Positions 22,781 through 35,908 of a stretch of DNA of 64,000 nt are shown in pieces. The stretch lies in assembly GCA_023238725.1 (NCBI GenBank), contig CM041546.1, positions 13,880,528 to 13,944,527 of the forward strand, written 5' to 3'. The stretch is from Scortum barcoo. Lineage: Eukaryota; Chordata; Actinopteri; Centrarchiformes; Terapontidae. Both the position numbers and the translations under genes were made by a program. Below the pieces are notes generated by a model. That model was not told the origin of the DNA. It saw only the letters and a program-made list of their open reading frames with translations, and did no database searches. Position 1 is the stretch's first letter, and each line of letters starts with the position of its first letter.

Positions 22781-25219
22781 AAGAAAAACATAGTGCATCC
22801 CAGGTCAAGGAAAGGAATGTCATGGATCGCCATGATTCAGTTTTACATGAATGATGTTTATGCTGATCCAGGTAAGACAGTCAGAAGATATCTAGTCACA
22901 AGTTTAACACCTTGACCCCTACCAGGTCACCAGGTCTTTACTCTTATGATTTTCACTCTTTGCAACTTATGAAAATACAAAGCGTTGTTAAGTCTTTGAC
23001 AAAAAGAACATTTTCAGGAAACTTTAAACTAAAAAATGTACAGGAATTCAAACTTCTGCATTTATTCATTTTTCCTACGCACAACCCTCGATTTAATGAC
23101 TTACTCTTTGAAATTAAAATAAAAAATGTTCTTGCAAACTTGCAACTTGGAAAGGTATAACTTATGTGTACAATAAAATCTCAGGTAAGTTTATTACTTT
23201 CGTGGCACAAAACGAATCTTTCGAGCGTGACAACTGGAGGTCAACTGAGGAAGCAGAGCAATACTTCAACTGACTGACTGAAACATTTTGAAACTCCACT
23301 TCTGGACAGAGCTGCCCGTCCTTATTTCGTGTCCTGTAGGACGGAGGAGCAGGCGCTGATGGAATTGGAGGGGACTTCATCACGGTGCTTACACCTTTCA
23401 CATCCCCTCACATCATTAAATGAAAAATGAATGGGTGCACTTAGAAAACTTGTGAGGCGTTCTTTGACCTCTATGTTTCCTGTCCCGACTGTGTTCCTGT
23501 GCGTGCATATGGGTGTTTGTCAGAAAGACAATGTGTGTGTGTGTGCGTGCGTGTGTGTGTGCGTGCAAGAGGCTTTGTGTCACTGCTGCAGTTGTGGTGA
23601 GCGGTATAGATCTGTATTAAGCTGGAAAAAGGAAGAAGCAGATCATTAACTGGTGGGCCAGCTGCCATCGCTGCATTACCGGCTCTTCAATCTCAAGGTG
23701 TGGTCACAAGCCAAGGTCAAAGGTGCTCTGGTGTCCCCTCCAAGCGTGTGAATGATGGACCCCTCCCTTCCTCCCAGGCCTGGATTAGCTGTGGCTTGGT
23801 GGAGGGCACGGAGGTGATGCGCTGCAGCTTTTTCATCTCACTGCAGGGTGAAAGGTAAGGCTTTGAGTGAGATTTAAGATGATGAATTCAGCAGTCTGTG
23901 AGGATAAGGTTTGACTGCTTTATGAGCTCCGTGTTGTACAGTTATGAAGCGTGGTAAGTACCAGCATTCTCTCTGTGAGTGTGTCCGGATCCTCAGCCTC
24001 TCTCCCTTCCTTCCACAATCACGACAAGCCCGCTGGACGCCTCTGATCTCTGTTTTGGTCCAATCATCAAAAACCTGAAGTATTTAGGTCAGACTTTAGC
24101 CTAGCAAAGGGAGAGACAAGGGGAGAGAAAAATAACAGTGAGAGAAAGAGAAAGTACACATTCCATTATTGTCCTCTTTTCATGGAGCATCTCAAAGCAC
24201 AAACGCCGCCAGATGCTACTAACACTGCAGACAAAAAGGAGGCTGGTTGTTGTGCTAACATCTCTGTGTTTTGTGATGTGTAATGTGTGTTTTATGAGTT
24301 GTGAGTAGGGGGTCTTTGAATGTATCGTTGTGTGGCTGGCTCCTCTGTGTTAAGATGTAAGCTTAGTCTTAATCTCCTTGTAGTTGAGTATCAGGCTGGT
24401 GCTAAGACATTGATTGGACCAGCTCCTTAATTGATACCACTAGAGGACCGCCCGCCAGGGGGAATGTGGTTCCTATGTGTGTATGTGTGCTTTTTGGTGT
24501 GTTAGAAGTTAGAAGTGAATTCCCTGGTGACCTGGATGAAACAGAGAGCTCACTTATCCTTATCGAATCCCAATCTCTTGTTGTCAAGCTGTGTCCCACT
24601 GGGAAACATGCGCATGCCAGCGAGGAAGATGAGGTCTTATCCGACATCGTTAGGAGCTCCAGACGGCGTTCTGGGCCATGCCAATCAGTCCGACAGACCG
24701 ACATGACAACTTGGCGCAAGAGAAAGTGCAACTGCCTTCATTAATTCCTCTAAACACACACACACACACACACGTGCACATACACACTCATATGGTAGCC
24801 GCCCCACTTGTGCCCCCCCATATTAACACATTACATGCCATTATACACACACACACACACACACACACACTTCTTGCTCTGGTAATCAAGTCCTGAGACT
24901 CCCAATTATAAAAAAGAATAATTCATGATTTGCGGCTTTTATCCATATTAATGAGCTCAGCAATATAGATTGAATTCCATACATTGTTGTACGCATGTTC
25001 CCAGATGAATTATAGATGTTATTTGAAATTGTTCAGTGTTCTTAAATGTCATCATTAATCTGAACAAGGAACAACAGCACCAGCTCCTATCCTTAGAGGA
25101 GAGTGAGAATGTGTTTTTGTCTCTGCAGAGTTTGCGTGTGTGAAGAAAAAGATGAAGGATCTATTCTATAGCTTGCATTATTCCTTTGTGTATTTGTGAG
25201 TCTGGGCGAGAGAGAGAAG

Positions 25220-25228
<9 letters not shown>

Positions 25229-25256
<28 letters not shown>
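25229..25256. repeat. GA microsatellite
   Basis: About 14 AG units inside a longer purine-rich stretch from about 25207. Confidence 0.9.
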
Positions 25257-25257
<1 letters not shown>

Positions 25258-26939
25258 AGTGTGAGGGAAGGGGAGCAGGTCCTTATGTGCATTGGAGGCA
25301 GCCAGAAGCCAGTGTCTAAAGGCGTTCAGAGCACGGATGATCAGAGGGTGTGAGCCCAACACATTCATCAGGGCTCTCCACAGGGACAGAAGTTGAGGCG
25401 CACCACAGAGACGAATAAAAATGCTGCGGACCGACAAGAAATGAAATAATTTATTCCAGGAATGGAGTGGAGGGGATTTGGAGACAAGTGTGTGTGTGTG
25501 GAAGGGGAAGGGCAGAGGAATGGATTAAGGCTGCGTTCAGTGTCTGTGTGAGATAGAGGCTAGCACTGTGGCCCTGAACTTTTTCCTATTCCACACACCG
25601 CCACTGAAAGGAAATTCAATTTCCACTTTCCCTCACTCTCCGCCCGGTGTGTGAGAGCAGGAAGAAAAGGGAAAGAGAGATAGACTCAGCGACTGAATGC
25701 AAAGTAAATGCACACATATAGGGTGGTATGCAAGGTGGAGGAATATTTAAAAGAAGGTTGAAAAGCCATCTCTAGCTCTTTTAAAAACATGGCAGTGCTC
25801 TGTCGCCCCCTTCCCCACACACTGTCTCCATCTCATCAAACCAGCTCCCCATCTTACCATCTTGCTCGATGACAAAGCTCCATGTCTTTAAAGTTAATAA
25901 CACACAGTTCATTCAGGCATTGCCATAGCTTTGAGCCCAGTACGATTCTCTAAAAGAAATAAAATTTGGTGAGTTCACAAACGGCTTTTTAATGCAGCAC
26001 CGTGTGGAAATCTCGTATATTCCCCGCGGCTCTAGGTCTGTTTGTTTAACGACATCCACGCCAGATGGAGGAACTTGCCGGTTACAGTGAGAGGAAACAA
26101 CAGGACCATGATTTTAAAATAAAAACATCACATGATGTGTGTCAGCGAAGGAGGCGATGGGATACATTTCAACAAGTTGAGAGGACCGGCCCCCGCTCGC
26201 CGCAGCGATCAAAGCCAAATGTGACACTCAAAACCACCATTTGACCTGTGGGAACATGCCAAATTCAATTTCAGGTAAAGTATACTGCCAGCCTGACACC
26301 ACTCCTCTGAGGCACTCGAAGCCCTCTCACTCCTTGTGGTCAACTTCTTTCTACATGTCTTTTTGTGTTTCAGTGGGACCTGATGAAAGCGCTCTGTCTG
26401 AGTGGGTTGTGTACAAGATCTGTGTGGTTTGTGGAGTGGGGGTTAAAAAAATTAGGAAGGTTATTTGATGAATATTGTTAGAGTGGTGAATATAAATTAG
26501 CCTTAGCATATTGTAAATATCAATTTATACAGCAAAATGATTAGTCTAATGCTCATTCTTAAGTTTAGAACGTTCTGTCTATTATCTCTATTTATCCTGT
26601 TCCAACTTTCTGTCATTTCTTTTAAAAAACAAATTCTCCTCTTGGAAATTTTCCAAAATCTGATAACATAGATTAAACATCCCACCAAGAAAGAAAATTC
26701 ACATTTCATATTACCCTTGTTTGTGGGCAGTCAGAGTCTTAAATAGCATTTGTTATGTTTATTGTGTCGGCTGTAAGCTGCGGGGCCATCCATTTTTATT
26801 TACCATTTGTCCTGTGGAATGGATTTTTCAATTAACTATAAGGTGAAAACAAAGCTATTAAATAACTAAGTTGTATGTTCCAGATGGTGGACCTATGATT
26901 GCAGGCCAAATTGTGAAAGAAATTTTCAGGTTCTTTCCT

Positions 26940-27080
26940 AAAGTAAAAGTATTAATACCCCACCATGAAAACACCCTAATATATTAAGTCCTGCTTTGAC
27001 AAGTGAAAGTACTTGAGAATCATTAGCAAAATGTACTCAAAGTATCAAAAACTACTCAATACAGGGAAATTGTCCCTTAA
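26940..27080. repeat. Fragment of AAGTA-type repeat
   Basis: Contains GTCCTGCTTTGACAAGTGAA and ACTCAAAGTATCAAAAACTA, motifs shared with the 13.4 kb copy. Confidence 0.5.
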
Positions 27081-27486
27081 ACTCAGTAAGCAACAGGTGG
27101 TAATCTCAGGGAGTGTTGAATTTAGTGCTGTTGTTTAGCAGATTGATTGATGGGCAGAATTTAAGTTTTATGATCTTATAAAACATGTAAACATTTTCTG
27201 CTACCAGCTCCTCCGGTGTGAGGAATTGGTGCTGTTGTTTTTTTCTGTATCATTGCAAACCGAACCTCTTTGTTTTTTTTTCTCTCTCTCTTTTTTTAAT
27301 ACAAAACACATATCTGAAGACGGCACCTCTTTCAGTATTTTTGGAAATTGAGAAAATAAGAGAAGAATCATTTAGTTGCAGCAGTAGATACATTTAACAC
27401 TATATAACAGTCAGTAACAGTATTTATCAACTACTATTTGTCACATAGCTTGTGAATTATTTCAGCACCTGGACAGGTGTTACATG

Positions 27487-27785
27487 CAGTGGTGGAAAGT
27501 AATTACATTTATTCTTCAGTCTAGTACTTCAGCCCTTGTACTTTAAAAAAATAAGCTTTTTATATATAAAGCATATGAAACACACAAGCAGTATTTTCAT
27601 GTACAGCTGATAAATCTATTAATCTAACTGGCAATTATTTCAAAAATACTTTGAAACTTAATACACATTTTCCTTTCTATACATCGTTAAACTTTAGTAA
27701 GATTTTAAATGCAGGACTTTTAGAATATTTTCACAGTGTGGTATATGTACTTTTACCTAACTAAAGTATTTGAATACTTCTATAC
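27487..27785. repeat. Teleost AAGTA-type repeat, copy 2
   Basis: Starts CAGTGGTGGAAAGTAATTAC and ends near CTAAAGTATTTGAATACTTC, the usual ends of this family. Another fragment of the same type lies at 26940-27080. Confidence 0.65.
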
Positions 27786-29218
27786 AAATAATTATCCATT
27801 CATAAAAACTATATAAATATATATATAAGTATTGTCTCAACAAACAAAAAAAAAGATCAGATCACTTTGGTATAGAAATATTGTCATGGGGTCCAGAGCA
27901 CCCTTGTGTTTCTGTGCATCTGTGTACACAGTATATGTGTATTTGTGTTTGTGTGAGTTAGAGAGAGAGAGAGAGAGAGAGAAAAACCTTATTGTTTGAT
28001 TGTTAGCTCAGAGCTAAACAGATGCGTAAATAGAGATAGGGGAGCCCAGTCACATCAGATTAGACCAAACAACAAAATTCAAACTGTCTCCCTCACTCTC
28101 CCACACACAAACACACACATGCTCTCACAGACAGTAAGTGGGACTGGGAAAACAAATAGACACCAGCGAAGCAATCTGCCTCAATCCTACGTCCAACCTT
28201 TATTAACCACAACAGGAAAACACACTTCTGCACTGTAACTATCATGTAAACGTATTCAGACACTGTAGGTCTTTGTGTGCTACAGAAGCCTATACCGACA
28301 CACACAGCGGAGTAAATACAGTGATGACGCATACCATCACATGCCTCATAAACCCTAATTTTACCACTCCAACATCTCCATAGGCCTCAGGCAACCCAGA
28401 GCGACCGCCATAGAGGCAGGAAGGAAGACGGAGAGGAGCACACGGGCGAGCTGTGATGATGAATTGATTGATGAATGTAAATGAAGATGAATGCATGTGG
28501 CAAATACAGATAACAAGAGGAATATGAAGAGTACAGCGGCTGGTTCACCTTTTCCCCGTAGCAGAAAATATGAATAGCTGATGTGTATCTGGCCTATTAA
28601 TACCACAGCAGCGACAGTGAACGCACCACTGAACCAGATATGGATCCTTTATCACAAATCGTATGGCCCAGTATCAGCAGCCACCAGCATTTCCATACCA
28701 TCTGGAGCCTAATCACTGGGCCGGGACGCACAGATCAGCTTAATCGTCCTACATCCTAACCTTTATTGCCATATGGGCCGAGTCCTAAAACTGACCATAG
28801 ATCAGTGTTCATGTGGAGTAACTAGCAGCAGTTTGTGCTCTTGTTTGTTAATGCAAAATTATTTTATCACAAAACCTCCTGTGCGGAAACAACCAGAAAC
28901 TGGTGTGTGTGGCAAAAGGTGTGTGTGGTAAAACGAGAGTGTGACTGTTTTTTACTGCACTTACTTACTACTTACTTTTTTATAACAGATGAATGGTTTG
29001 AGTTGGTTTTCAAGCAAAAAAATTCAACCATTCTCTCATCCAAGCTTTTCAGACACGTGCGCTTGCTTCTTGCTTCTTCTCTTCGTTCTGTTTTATGTCA
29101 TTGCTGTGTGAAATGAATACAATTAATGCACCTGTATATGCAATGTGAAGGCGATGTGTTTGGTGGTGTGATAATGTGTGTGACTCAATTTCACTTGTAG
29201 AGTCCAAATTTAAGTTAG

Positions 29219-29683
29219 ATTAAAGGGTCAGTTCTGCAAAATCCTCCTTAAAAGATATTTTTTAGTTTACCTCTCCTGATATTTAACCATACGGACAATT
29301 TTGGTTTTATTTGCCAAGGTTTTGAGGTGTCCATCTGTGTGAGAAATTTCTGCTTTGCTGTCAGGAGCTTTTATTGGAACCACTTTCTAGCGAGAAAATA
29401 TGAAAACTATGACAACTGTTGACAGCTTGGTCTGTGGATTATCCAGAGTAATGAGGACACTCATTTTGGAAGGAGATTTTGCTGTTGAACTTTTTAAGTC
29501 TCATTTTTCAATGCTGTGAGCGTTGCAAACGAAATTCCATTCAGCTCTGCTGTGGGATGGAGGCAGACGTCTCAGAGATGTTGACAATCCTGTGTTTCTA
29601 AACCAGAGCAAATAAAACCAAAACTAATTGTATTGTATATGGCTGGAAACTGGCTTTTTGGGCTTGAAATGACCCTTTTAGAT
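29219..29683. mobile_element. Non-autonomous DNA transposon (MITE) with inverted ends
   Basis: The left end AAAGGGTCA (29222-29230) is the reverse complement of the right end TGACCCTTT (29670-29678). The left border reads TTAA and the right TTTA, consistent with a decayed TTAA target site. Internal sequence has no coding frame. A piggyBac-type MITE is likely but not proven. Confidence 0.6.
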
Positions 29684-30749
29684 AGACTAGATGTACAAAC
29701 ACAAATTTCCAAACAAACTGTGTTCAAGGTGATACTCACGTTCACACACACGCACACAGTGTTTAGTGACCTGTAGACATCCAGAGGCGGGTTTAATGAT
29801 GACTGTGTTTGGGAGAGGGATGCAGGTTCCACAGGACAGATCTTTCAAAGTCTGATAAAGGGGACATCGCCTCGAGGCATTGGTCTGACTTTCTATAACA
29901 CACACACAATACTGCAGTCTGTGTATGGCTTCTCGAATGTGTGTGTGCGCCTTGGAGTCTCATACTGATGATTGTTCAATTAGATGGGGGTATGCAGTCC
30001 ATCATTTCCTATACCTCCAGGGTCAAGACACATTTCTAACAATATACAGAGACCTTTGCCCCGCTTGTCCTAAAGCAGTGGTTACATTTAAGCACTCAGT
30101 CTATCTGTGTGTGTGTGTGTGTTTATACTGTATGCACGTGTTTCTCTGTGTGATCATGAAAGACGACCCAAGGTCTGCAGAAAAGGTTAAACCCCAATCA
30201 TAAGACCATTTACTGGGTGGCCTGGTGCACAGGGTGCTGGTGATCTGAGGTTAACTATTGCCTCATTGATTAGCGCTGATGCCAGTTTAGACAGAGGAGA
30301 GAGAAAAGGAGGCATGACAGAAGAAAGATAACAACACATCCAAAAATGTAATGTACATTACACCTCCTGCGTCCCTCAGGAAATTAGAGAGAGAATTAGT
30401 AAACAAAATATGATCCAGCACAGCCCACTGTAACATTTCCCCTCAACAAATGGTTATGAGAAGTTACTCCAACATAAATATTTAATTTCAGCTCTGAAGT
30501 CAGAACACCAGGAGTTCGCTGACAGAGCTGCAGTGTTATGATCCTGCATGCCCCCCTCCCCACCCCCTCACCCTCCTTCGCTCTGTGCAAGCTGCTCACA
30601 CATGGTCCCTGACATGCTACTGTAGTATGGATTTCTCATTCACACACACAGGCACGCTGCAGCTCTCCATGCAAAGACGCACCGGACAGGGTGACACTCA
30701 CATGTGGATCCACAGACGCTGGTGTGGCGTCTCCGTTTTGCTTGGAGAA

Positions 30750-31335
30750 GCAGAAAGAGGCGATAGGAGAGGCAGGGAGGAAAAAGGCAGGACGGCGTTG
30801 GGAGGGATGCAGGGAGGGAGCCAGAGATGGACGGATGGATGGATGGATGGAGGGAGGAAGGGGAGGGAGGGAAATGCAGAGGGACGCAAGGGGAGGAGAG
30901 AGGGAGGGGAAGAGACTGGGGGAGTGGTGGGGGGGGGCAATGAGAGGGCTGAGTGGTTCTAGTAAATATTTATATTGCAGTATGATACGCGGGAGAGTGA
31001 AAGAGAGAGAGGGAGGGGATAGACAGAGAAAGGGGGAGATATAGAGCGTCCATCCCTTTATTAATTTTATTCCGGACCGCTAAGTTTAGCATTCAACACG
31101 TGTCGCCAGTGATGGAGAGAGGGAGGGAGGAAACGAGAGAGAGAGAGAGAGGGGAGAGAGAGGGAGAGAGGAGGTTGACGGTTGTTGCTAGGGTGACGGG
31201 GCGCATATACTGAATTTTAACAAAAGAACAGGGAAAGAGGGAGAGAGAGGGGAGAGAGAGAGAGAGAGAGTGTGTGAGAGAGAGAGAGAGAGAGGAGAGA
31301 GGAGGGAGAGAGGTGAAGAGAGAGATCGGAGAAAT
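30750..31335. repeat. Purine-rich low-complexity tract on the plus strand
   Basis: Nearly continuous G/A sequence including GGAT and GGGA repeats (30830-30870) and several GA runs (31129-31160, 31230-31320). It precedes the GT and CGG repeats at 31447-31510. Confidence 0.85.
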
Positions 31336-31442
31336 TGAATACATGTAGAACATATATATATTTAGATATATATTTTTCCCGGTGTGTGTGTGCATGTGCG
31401 CGTGTGAGTGTGCGCGCGTGTGAGTGTGCGTGTGTGTGAAAA

Positions 31443-31446
<4 letters not shown>

Positions 31447-31485
<39 letters not shown>
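31447..31485. repeat. GT microsatellite
   Basis: About 19 GT units, directly followed by a CGG repeat. Confidence 0.95.
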
Positions 31486-31487
<2 letters not shown>

Positions 31488-31510
31488 GTGGCGGCGGCGG
31501 CGGCGGCGGC
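31488..31510. repeat. CGG/GGC trinucleotide repeat
   Basis: About seven GGC units, followed by AGAGGAGGCA and a run of nine G. The whole block has G-quadruplex-like spacing of G runs on the plus strand. Confidence 0.9.
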
Positions 31511-31754
31511 AGAGGAGGCAGGGGGGGGGACACCCGCAAAACGGATACCTCAAAAAAGGAAGGATGTGAAATAGGATGGAGGGACGCAGGAAAAGAGGGG
31601 GGAAAGGCTGGTGAAAAACAGTAAGTACATTTGTTTGTTTTTTAATGATATTTGCAGTGCGGAGGCATTTTTTCCCCTTTTTCTCTCCGCTTCACCCCTC
31701 TGCGCACACACACACACACACACACATTGGTTATTACACACGGACTCCGTACCG

Positions 31755-31935
31755 CTTAGATTAATTGCGGCTCGGGCAGTGAGAGGGTGCTACGCGTCAT
31801 TGAGACAGGGATCCGGGGGGCTCGGGTGTCGGCATCCGCACGGCCGCCCGTGATGGAGAGATGGATGGCCGGGGACGGAGAGGTGGAAGCGGCCGGCGCA
31901 CCGGGGCTTTGACCCCTCTGTCATTGCTGCGCCTG
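31755..31935. promoter_or_regulatory. CpG-rich block, candidate promoter region
   Basis: CpG dinucleotides are far denser here than in the surrounding kilobases (for example GGCATCCGCACGGCCGCCCG and GCGGCCGGCGCACCGGGGC). It is the only block of its kind between the two divergent genes. It may serve grin2d, or both genes. No TATA box or defined start site is visible. Confidence 0.5.
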
Positions 31936-33149
31936 GAAAACTCACAAGCCTCCTTAACGCATAGGTTCCTCACAGCAGCCGGCTTAGATATGCCAGTGAT
32001 ACACACACACACACACAGTTCAATTAATCATATAGGCTGAAGCTTTAGGCTATGATTTTGTCTGCCAGGAATTTTCTATGCATTATTAATAAAGACAGAG
32101 TTTGGGTTCCGTTTAAGTCTTTAAACACCGGCGCTGGGCTGCAGTTTCCCCCCTCACTGTGCTGCGGATGTATTAATTGAGGTGATCATATCTGTTGATG
32201 CTCATTTTCTCGGGCTGCGTGGTCAATGTTAGCGTGCGTGCGTGTGTGTGTGTGTTTGCTCGTCTCATGTAGCCACCGCTAAGCCCGCAAGATTGCCGAT
32301 CAGTTTTTTTTTCTCTTGATCTATTTATATCCCGATACGCTGAATATTTGGGCGTATGGCAGCACACAGTTATCCCTCTTGTTGCCACCGAGGAATCTCC
32401 CCCCCCCCCCAACCTGGCTGACTTGCCTCAAACACTCTCAGACAGCTGGAAACAGGAGGGTTTTTTTTCCAGCTGTGCAAAGGAGGGGTGCGTGAGAAGA
32501 TTTCACTTTGTAGGTAGATTTCTAAAATTTGCAACCCCCTGATAACTTTTGTTTTTTGCCTCGCAGTACTTTAATGGAGAAGTGAATAGCGCGCGCACAC
32601 ACACACAGACGCAAACACACACCACTGCTTTCTCTTAAAAAAGAAAAAGAAGAAAAACAGAGAGGCCTGGGACCGTAGAGACCACCAGAGGAGAGGATCA
32701 TGCTGCTGACCTGTAAAATGGAGAGGCACAGTGTTGCTTCTCTCGCAGATTTGCTGCAGCGATCGGGAGTGTGAGATCAAATTTATTGGGCCGTACTGCG
32801 AGGCCACTGGATGCATTTATCCAGATGGAAATTGGAATTAATGTGTTGTTTGTTTTTCCCTTTCTGTGGGGTGTTTGCCGTCTCTCTCCTCTCTCAGCTG
32901 AATTCTCCAGCTGATATCCATTTCAATCAGCTCTTTCACCCACAGGTGACGTGCTCTGCTCAGTTTATCATCCTCCCCCTCAAGCCCTATGAAATACACA
33001 CACATACACACACATACACACACACAAGGCGTACTGCAGCATCGTGCTGCGTGCACACTGCTGCCCGTAAAGTGTTGCCTTCAGTGTCAGCAGAGCCCCC
33101 TTCTCTGCCGATCTGTCTTACAGTTGCCCAGAGAGATCTGTACTGTACC

Positions 33150-33339
33150 AGCTGTGAGTAGGGGTAGACAGGAGGGGAGGGGTGGGGGAGAGAGGAGAGG
33201 TGATGAGAGAGACAGAAGGTGTGGAGGGAGCGAGAGATGAGAGAAGGTGTGAGGAGGAGGTGGAGGTGGTGGTGGAGAAGAGGAGGCATGATGAGGGGAG
33301 AGCCGGGTGAGACATTGGGAAGGCAGCAGAAAAAGGGGG

Positions 33340-33377
<38 letters not shown>

Positions 33378-33385
33378 GCGCCTGG
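33150..33385. repeat. Purine-rich tract with GGA and GA repeats
   Basis: G/A-dominated plus strand, with GGTGGAGGTGGTGGTGGAG near 33260 and a GA run at 33346-33371. It is followed by the opposite bias (C/T-rich) from about 33540 to 33720. Confidence 0.85.
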
Positions 33386-34358
33386 AATTGAATATCAGAG
33401 GAGGGACGTGTTTGGAAGGCGCAGGAGAAGAGATGAGAGGGACGGAGTCAACATTTGTGTGCTTGTTTTCTCCCACCCCCTGCTCTTCATCAATTTCACC
33501 TCATTGATTCATCGACTGTTGCACAGAAAACCTTCGAGCTTAGCCCAATCCCCCCCCCACACCCCCCCTTCGCTTATCTCTCTTTTCTTCCGCCAATCCC
33601 CCTGTTTCTTCTCGCCTCGATCCTTTCCGTCTCCTCTCTCACCCCTTGCAACCTGTGACTTCCTCTGAACGGTTTCCCTCTCCCCCTCTCCATCTCTCCC
33701 TCTCTCGCCTCCCCCCTTTCATCGTGTGTTTGATGCAACATTGGTGGAGAGTTTCCTCACCCCCCTCTCCCACCCTCTCCACGCGTCGCACCCAGTGTTC
33801 TTTTTAATACCACTAATTAAGGTAAAGCTCGTTAACATAGAACATCAATTAGTCTTTAACGAGATCAGAGGCTGGTGTTTTGGAGCGATTACAGTACTCC
33901 CCTCTCCCGATGTTCTCCTCTGGACTAAACTCCAGGTCGTATCGATGATGCATATTCACCCAGGCCTGGAGAAGTGGTGAGCCAGGAGTTGTGGGCATGT
34001 GGAGGCAGTGGGGTGTTATGTGAGGAGGGATGTTTTGATCAACGAACGAAAATCCCTGAAAAGGGTTAGCCAGGGCAACAACAGAATTTAACTTGTTAAT
34101 TGCAAATCTATATTTTTTCTCTAATAACATCTCTGACTAATGCTCATTAAATAAATCCATATAATTTCAAGAGAGACCGCCCTCACTTGAAATCAGGAAA
34201 TCAGGAAAATATTTTTTAAAATGGATGTCAAACAGCTGGCGGTATATTCTGCTTTCTGTCTGTTTTAAAGATAGAAGAAATAACAATTCGGTCCTCTAAA
34301 AGTGTCAAAATTCAGAAGGGTAAAGGTTGCCTGAGTGATGAACCCCAGTGGAGACATC

Positions 34359-34660
34359 TGGGCTGTATGAGGTGATTAATTGATTGGTTGGTCGACAGAA
34401 ACATAATTAGTAGTGATTCTGATATTTGATTAATCCTTTCAGACATTTGATGAAAAAAAAATGGCTCCAGCTTCTCCAATGTGAGTTTGCTGTTTTTCTC
34501 TTTTTTATATTATTGTGACCTGAATATCTTTGAACTGTTGGTCAGACACCTGAGACTCCAGGATGTTGTGATGGCATGTTTAAACTATTTTTGACATTTC
34601 ACTGATTAAACAGTATTCAACAGATTGATCAATAATGGATCATATGTCAGTGGCAGCCCT
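34359..34660. repeat. Teleost hAT-like MITE, copy 1
   Basis: Begins GGGCTGTATGAGGTGATTAAT and ends AGTGGCAGCCCT, with internal CCAGCTTCTCCAATGTGAG and TGAATATCTTTGAACTG. I recognise this as a very frequent teleost repeat with GGGCTGC-type ends. No coding frame. Confidence 0.6.
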
Positions 34661-35539
34661 ACATACAGTAGTATGAACTCCTTTATCTATTACATGTATT
34701 TAGAAATTATGCTAAATTCAAGAAATAATGATGAACTTATTAATAGTGATATTTAACAGTTTAAATACATTCTGATTTGAACAGGATCTGCTGCTCGACA
34801 TTAGCAATAAACACGTTCTTGGTAACATTAGTCAAGGTACAGGAAATCTCTGCTGATGGGTTCTGTCACAGCTGCAAAGTACCTACCACTAATTAGATGT
34901 AATAGTGACATTATGATGCATTTGATTATGACGAGTTGCTGGAAAAACAAAAATTATCTAGTTCCATGATGGGAAACTGGGCATAATTTGTGCAGCCCGG
35001 TTCACCTCAAGTTTTTTGGAGTTGTGTGTGTCTCAGAGTGAGAAGAGCTGCATTCACACACTGAATTACAGTGATAAACAATTGCTGGGAGAGGTATAAG
35101 AGCTGCTTTGGGCGTGATGAAATTGCAGTTTTTCAGAATGAAGTATGGTACAGTGTGACAATAATCAATATCAAAACATATTTATTATGCTGCAGAAATT
35201 TAAAAATCATCAAACTATCATCTGAACTCCATATCAGAGAGTTTCGTTTAGTAAGGTGGCAGCTGCTAAGATTTGGCAAACCTTGAGGTGCCGCCCCTGG
35301 CCCAGCTACAGCCAACTCTGGACCAGGACTAGCAAAAAACAGTCAAACACACACTCTAGATGGAATGACAGGAAGTCATTTAGCAAAACAGGTGGAGACA
35401 GAAACAGGCAGACAGACAGACGGACAGACTGGCAGAAAGAGACATTCATAAACAAAATCACACAGACAGGTATGAATGCACACCGCAGTGAGGGAGAATT
35501 TAGCGTGCACTCTTCGCACACAGTCACTATCAAACAGGT

Positions 35540-35566
35540 GCACACACACACACACACACACACACA
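35540..35566. repeat. CA microsatellite
   Basis: About 13 CA units in upstream DNA of grin2d. Confidence 0.9.
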
Positions 35567-35883
35567 AACCTGAGCCAAAGCCCCGCGGCTTGTTTTGGGA
35601 ATACAAGTCTGGAGGCAGCTAGCAGGCACACAGCTTCACATGGCTGCATGCAATACACAGTCACACACACTCTCAAAAAGTACATTCAGGCAGATACCCA
35701 TGGGTATGCAGTCAGATACACACGCACACACACACGCACCAAGAGCCTACCCCAAAATACACACACAATGAAAAGTATATTGCACACACACCAGTCACAG
35801 TTTTAGATGAGAGAAGACCTTGGGACCTTGCCCATGGGATCTACACTCTTATAGACATCGTACTGTATATATGCATTTGACTA

Positions 35884-35908
35884 CACACACACACACACAC
35901 ACACACAC
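35884..35908. repeat. CA microsatellite
   Basis: About 12 CA units. Confidence 0.9.

Larger units (their letters stand above)
20701..31090. other. Intergenic DNA upstream of the pitpnc1-like gene
   Basis: No family-like open frame with splice support was found. The first 300 bp must include pitpnc1-like 5' UTR or promoter on the minus strand, but I see no clear TATA box. The plus strand at about 20900-21470 is strongly pyrimidine-rich. Interspersed repeats lie at 22563-22780, 26940-27080, 27487-27785 and 29219-29683. The open frames at 21776-22207 and 25093-25437 are unrecognised. Confidence 0.55.
31100..31620 (+). other. grin2d: Candidate 5' untranslated exon of grin2d
   Basis: The segment ends at 31620 with a strong donor, GTAAGT (31621-31626). 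The first coding exon of grin2d begins with an acceptor 14.5 kb downstream (46160) and carries 51 nt of leader before its ATG, so an upstream leader exon must exist. This one has the right strand, a CGG repeat at 31488-31510 and an adjacent CpG-rich block. The 5' edge is unknown. It could instead be unrelated low-complexity DNA. Confidence 0.35.
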
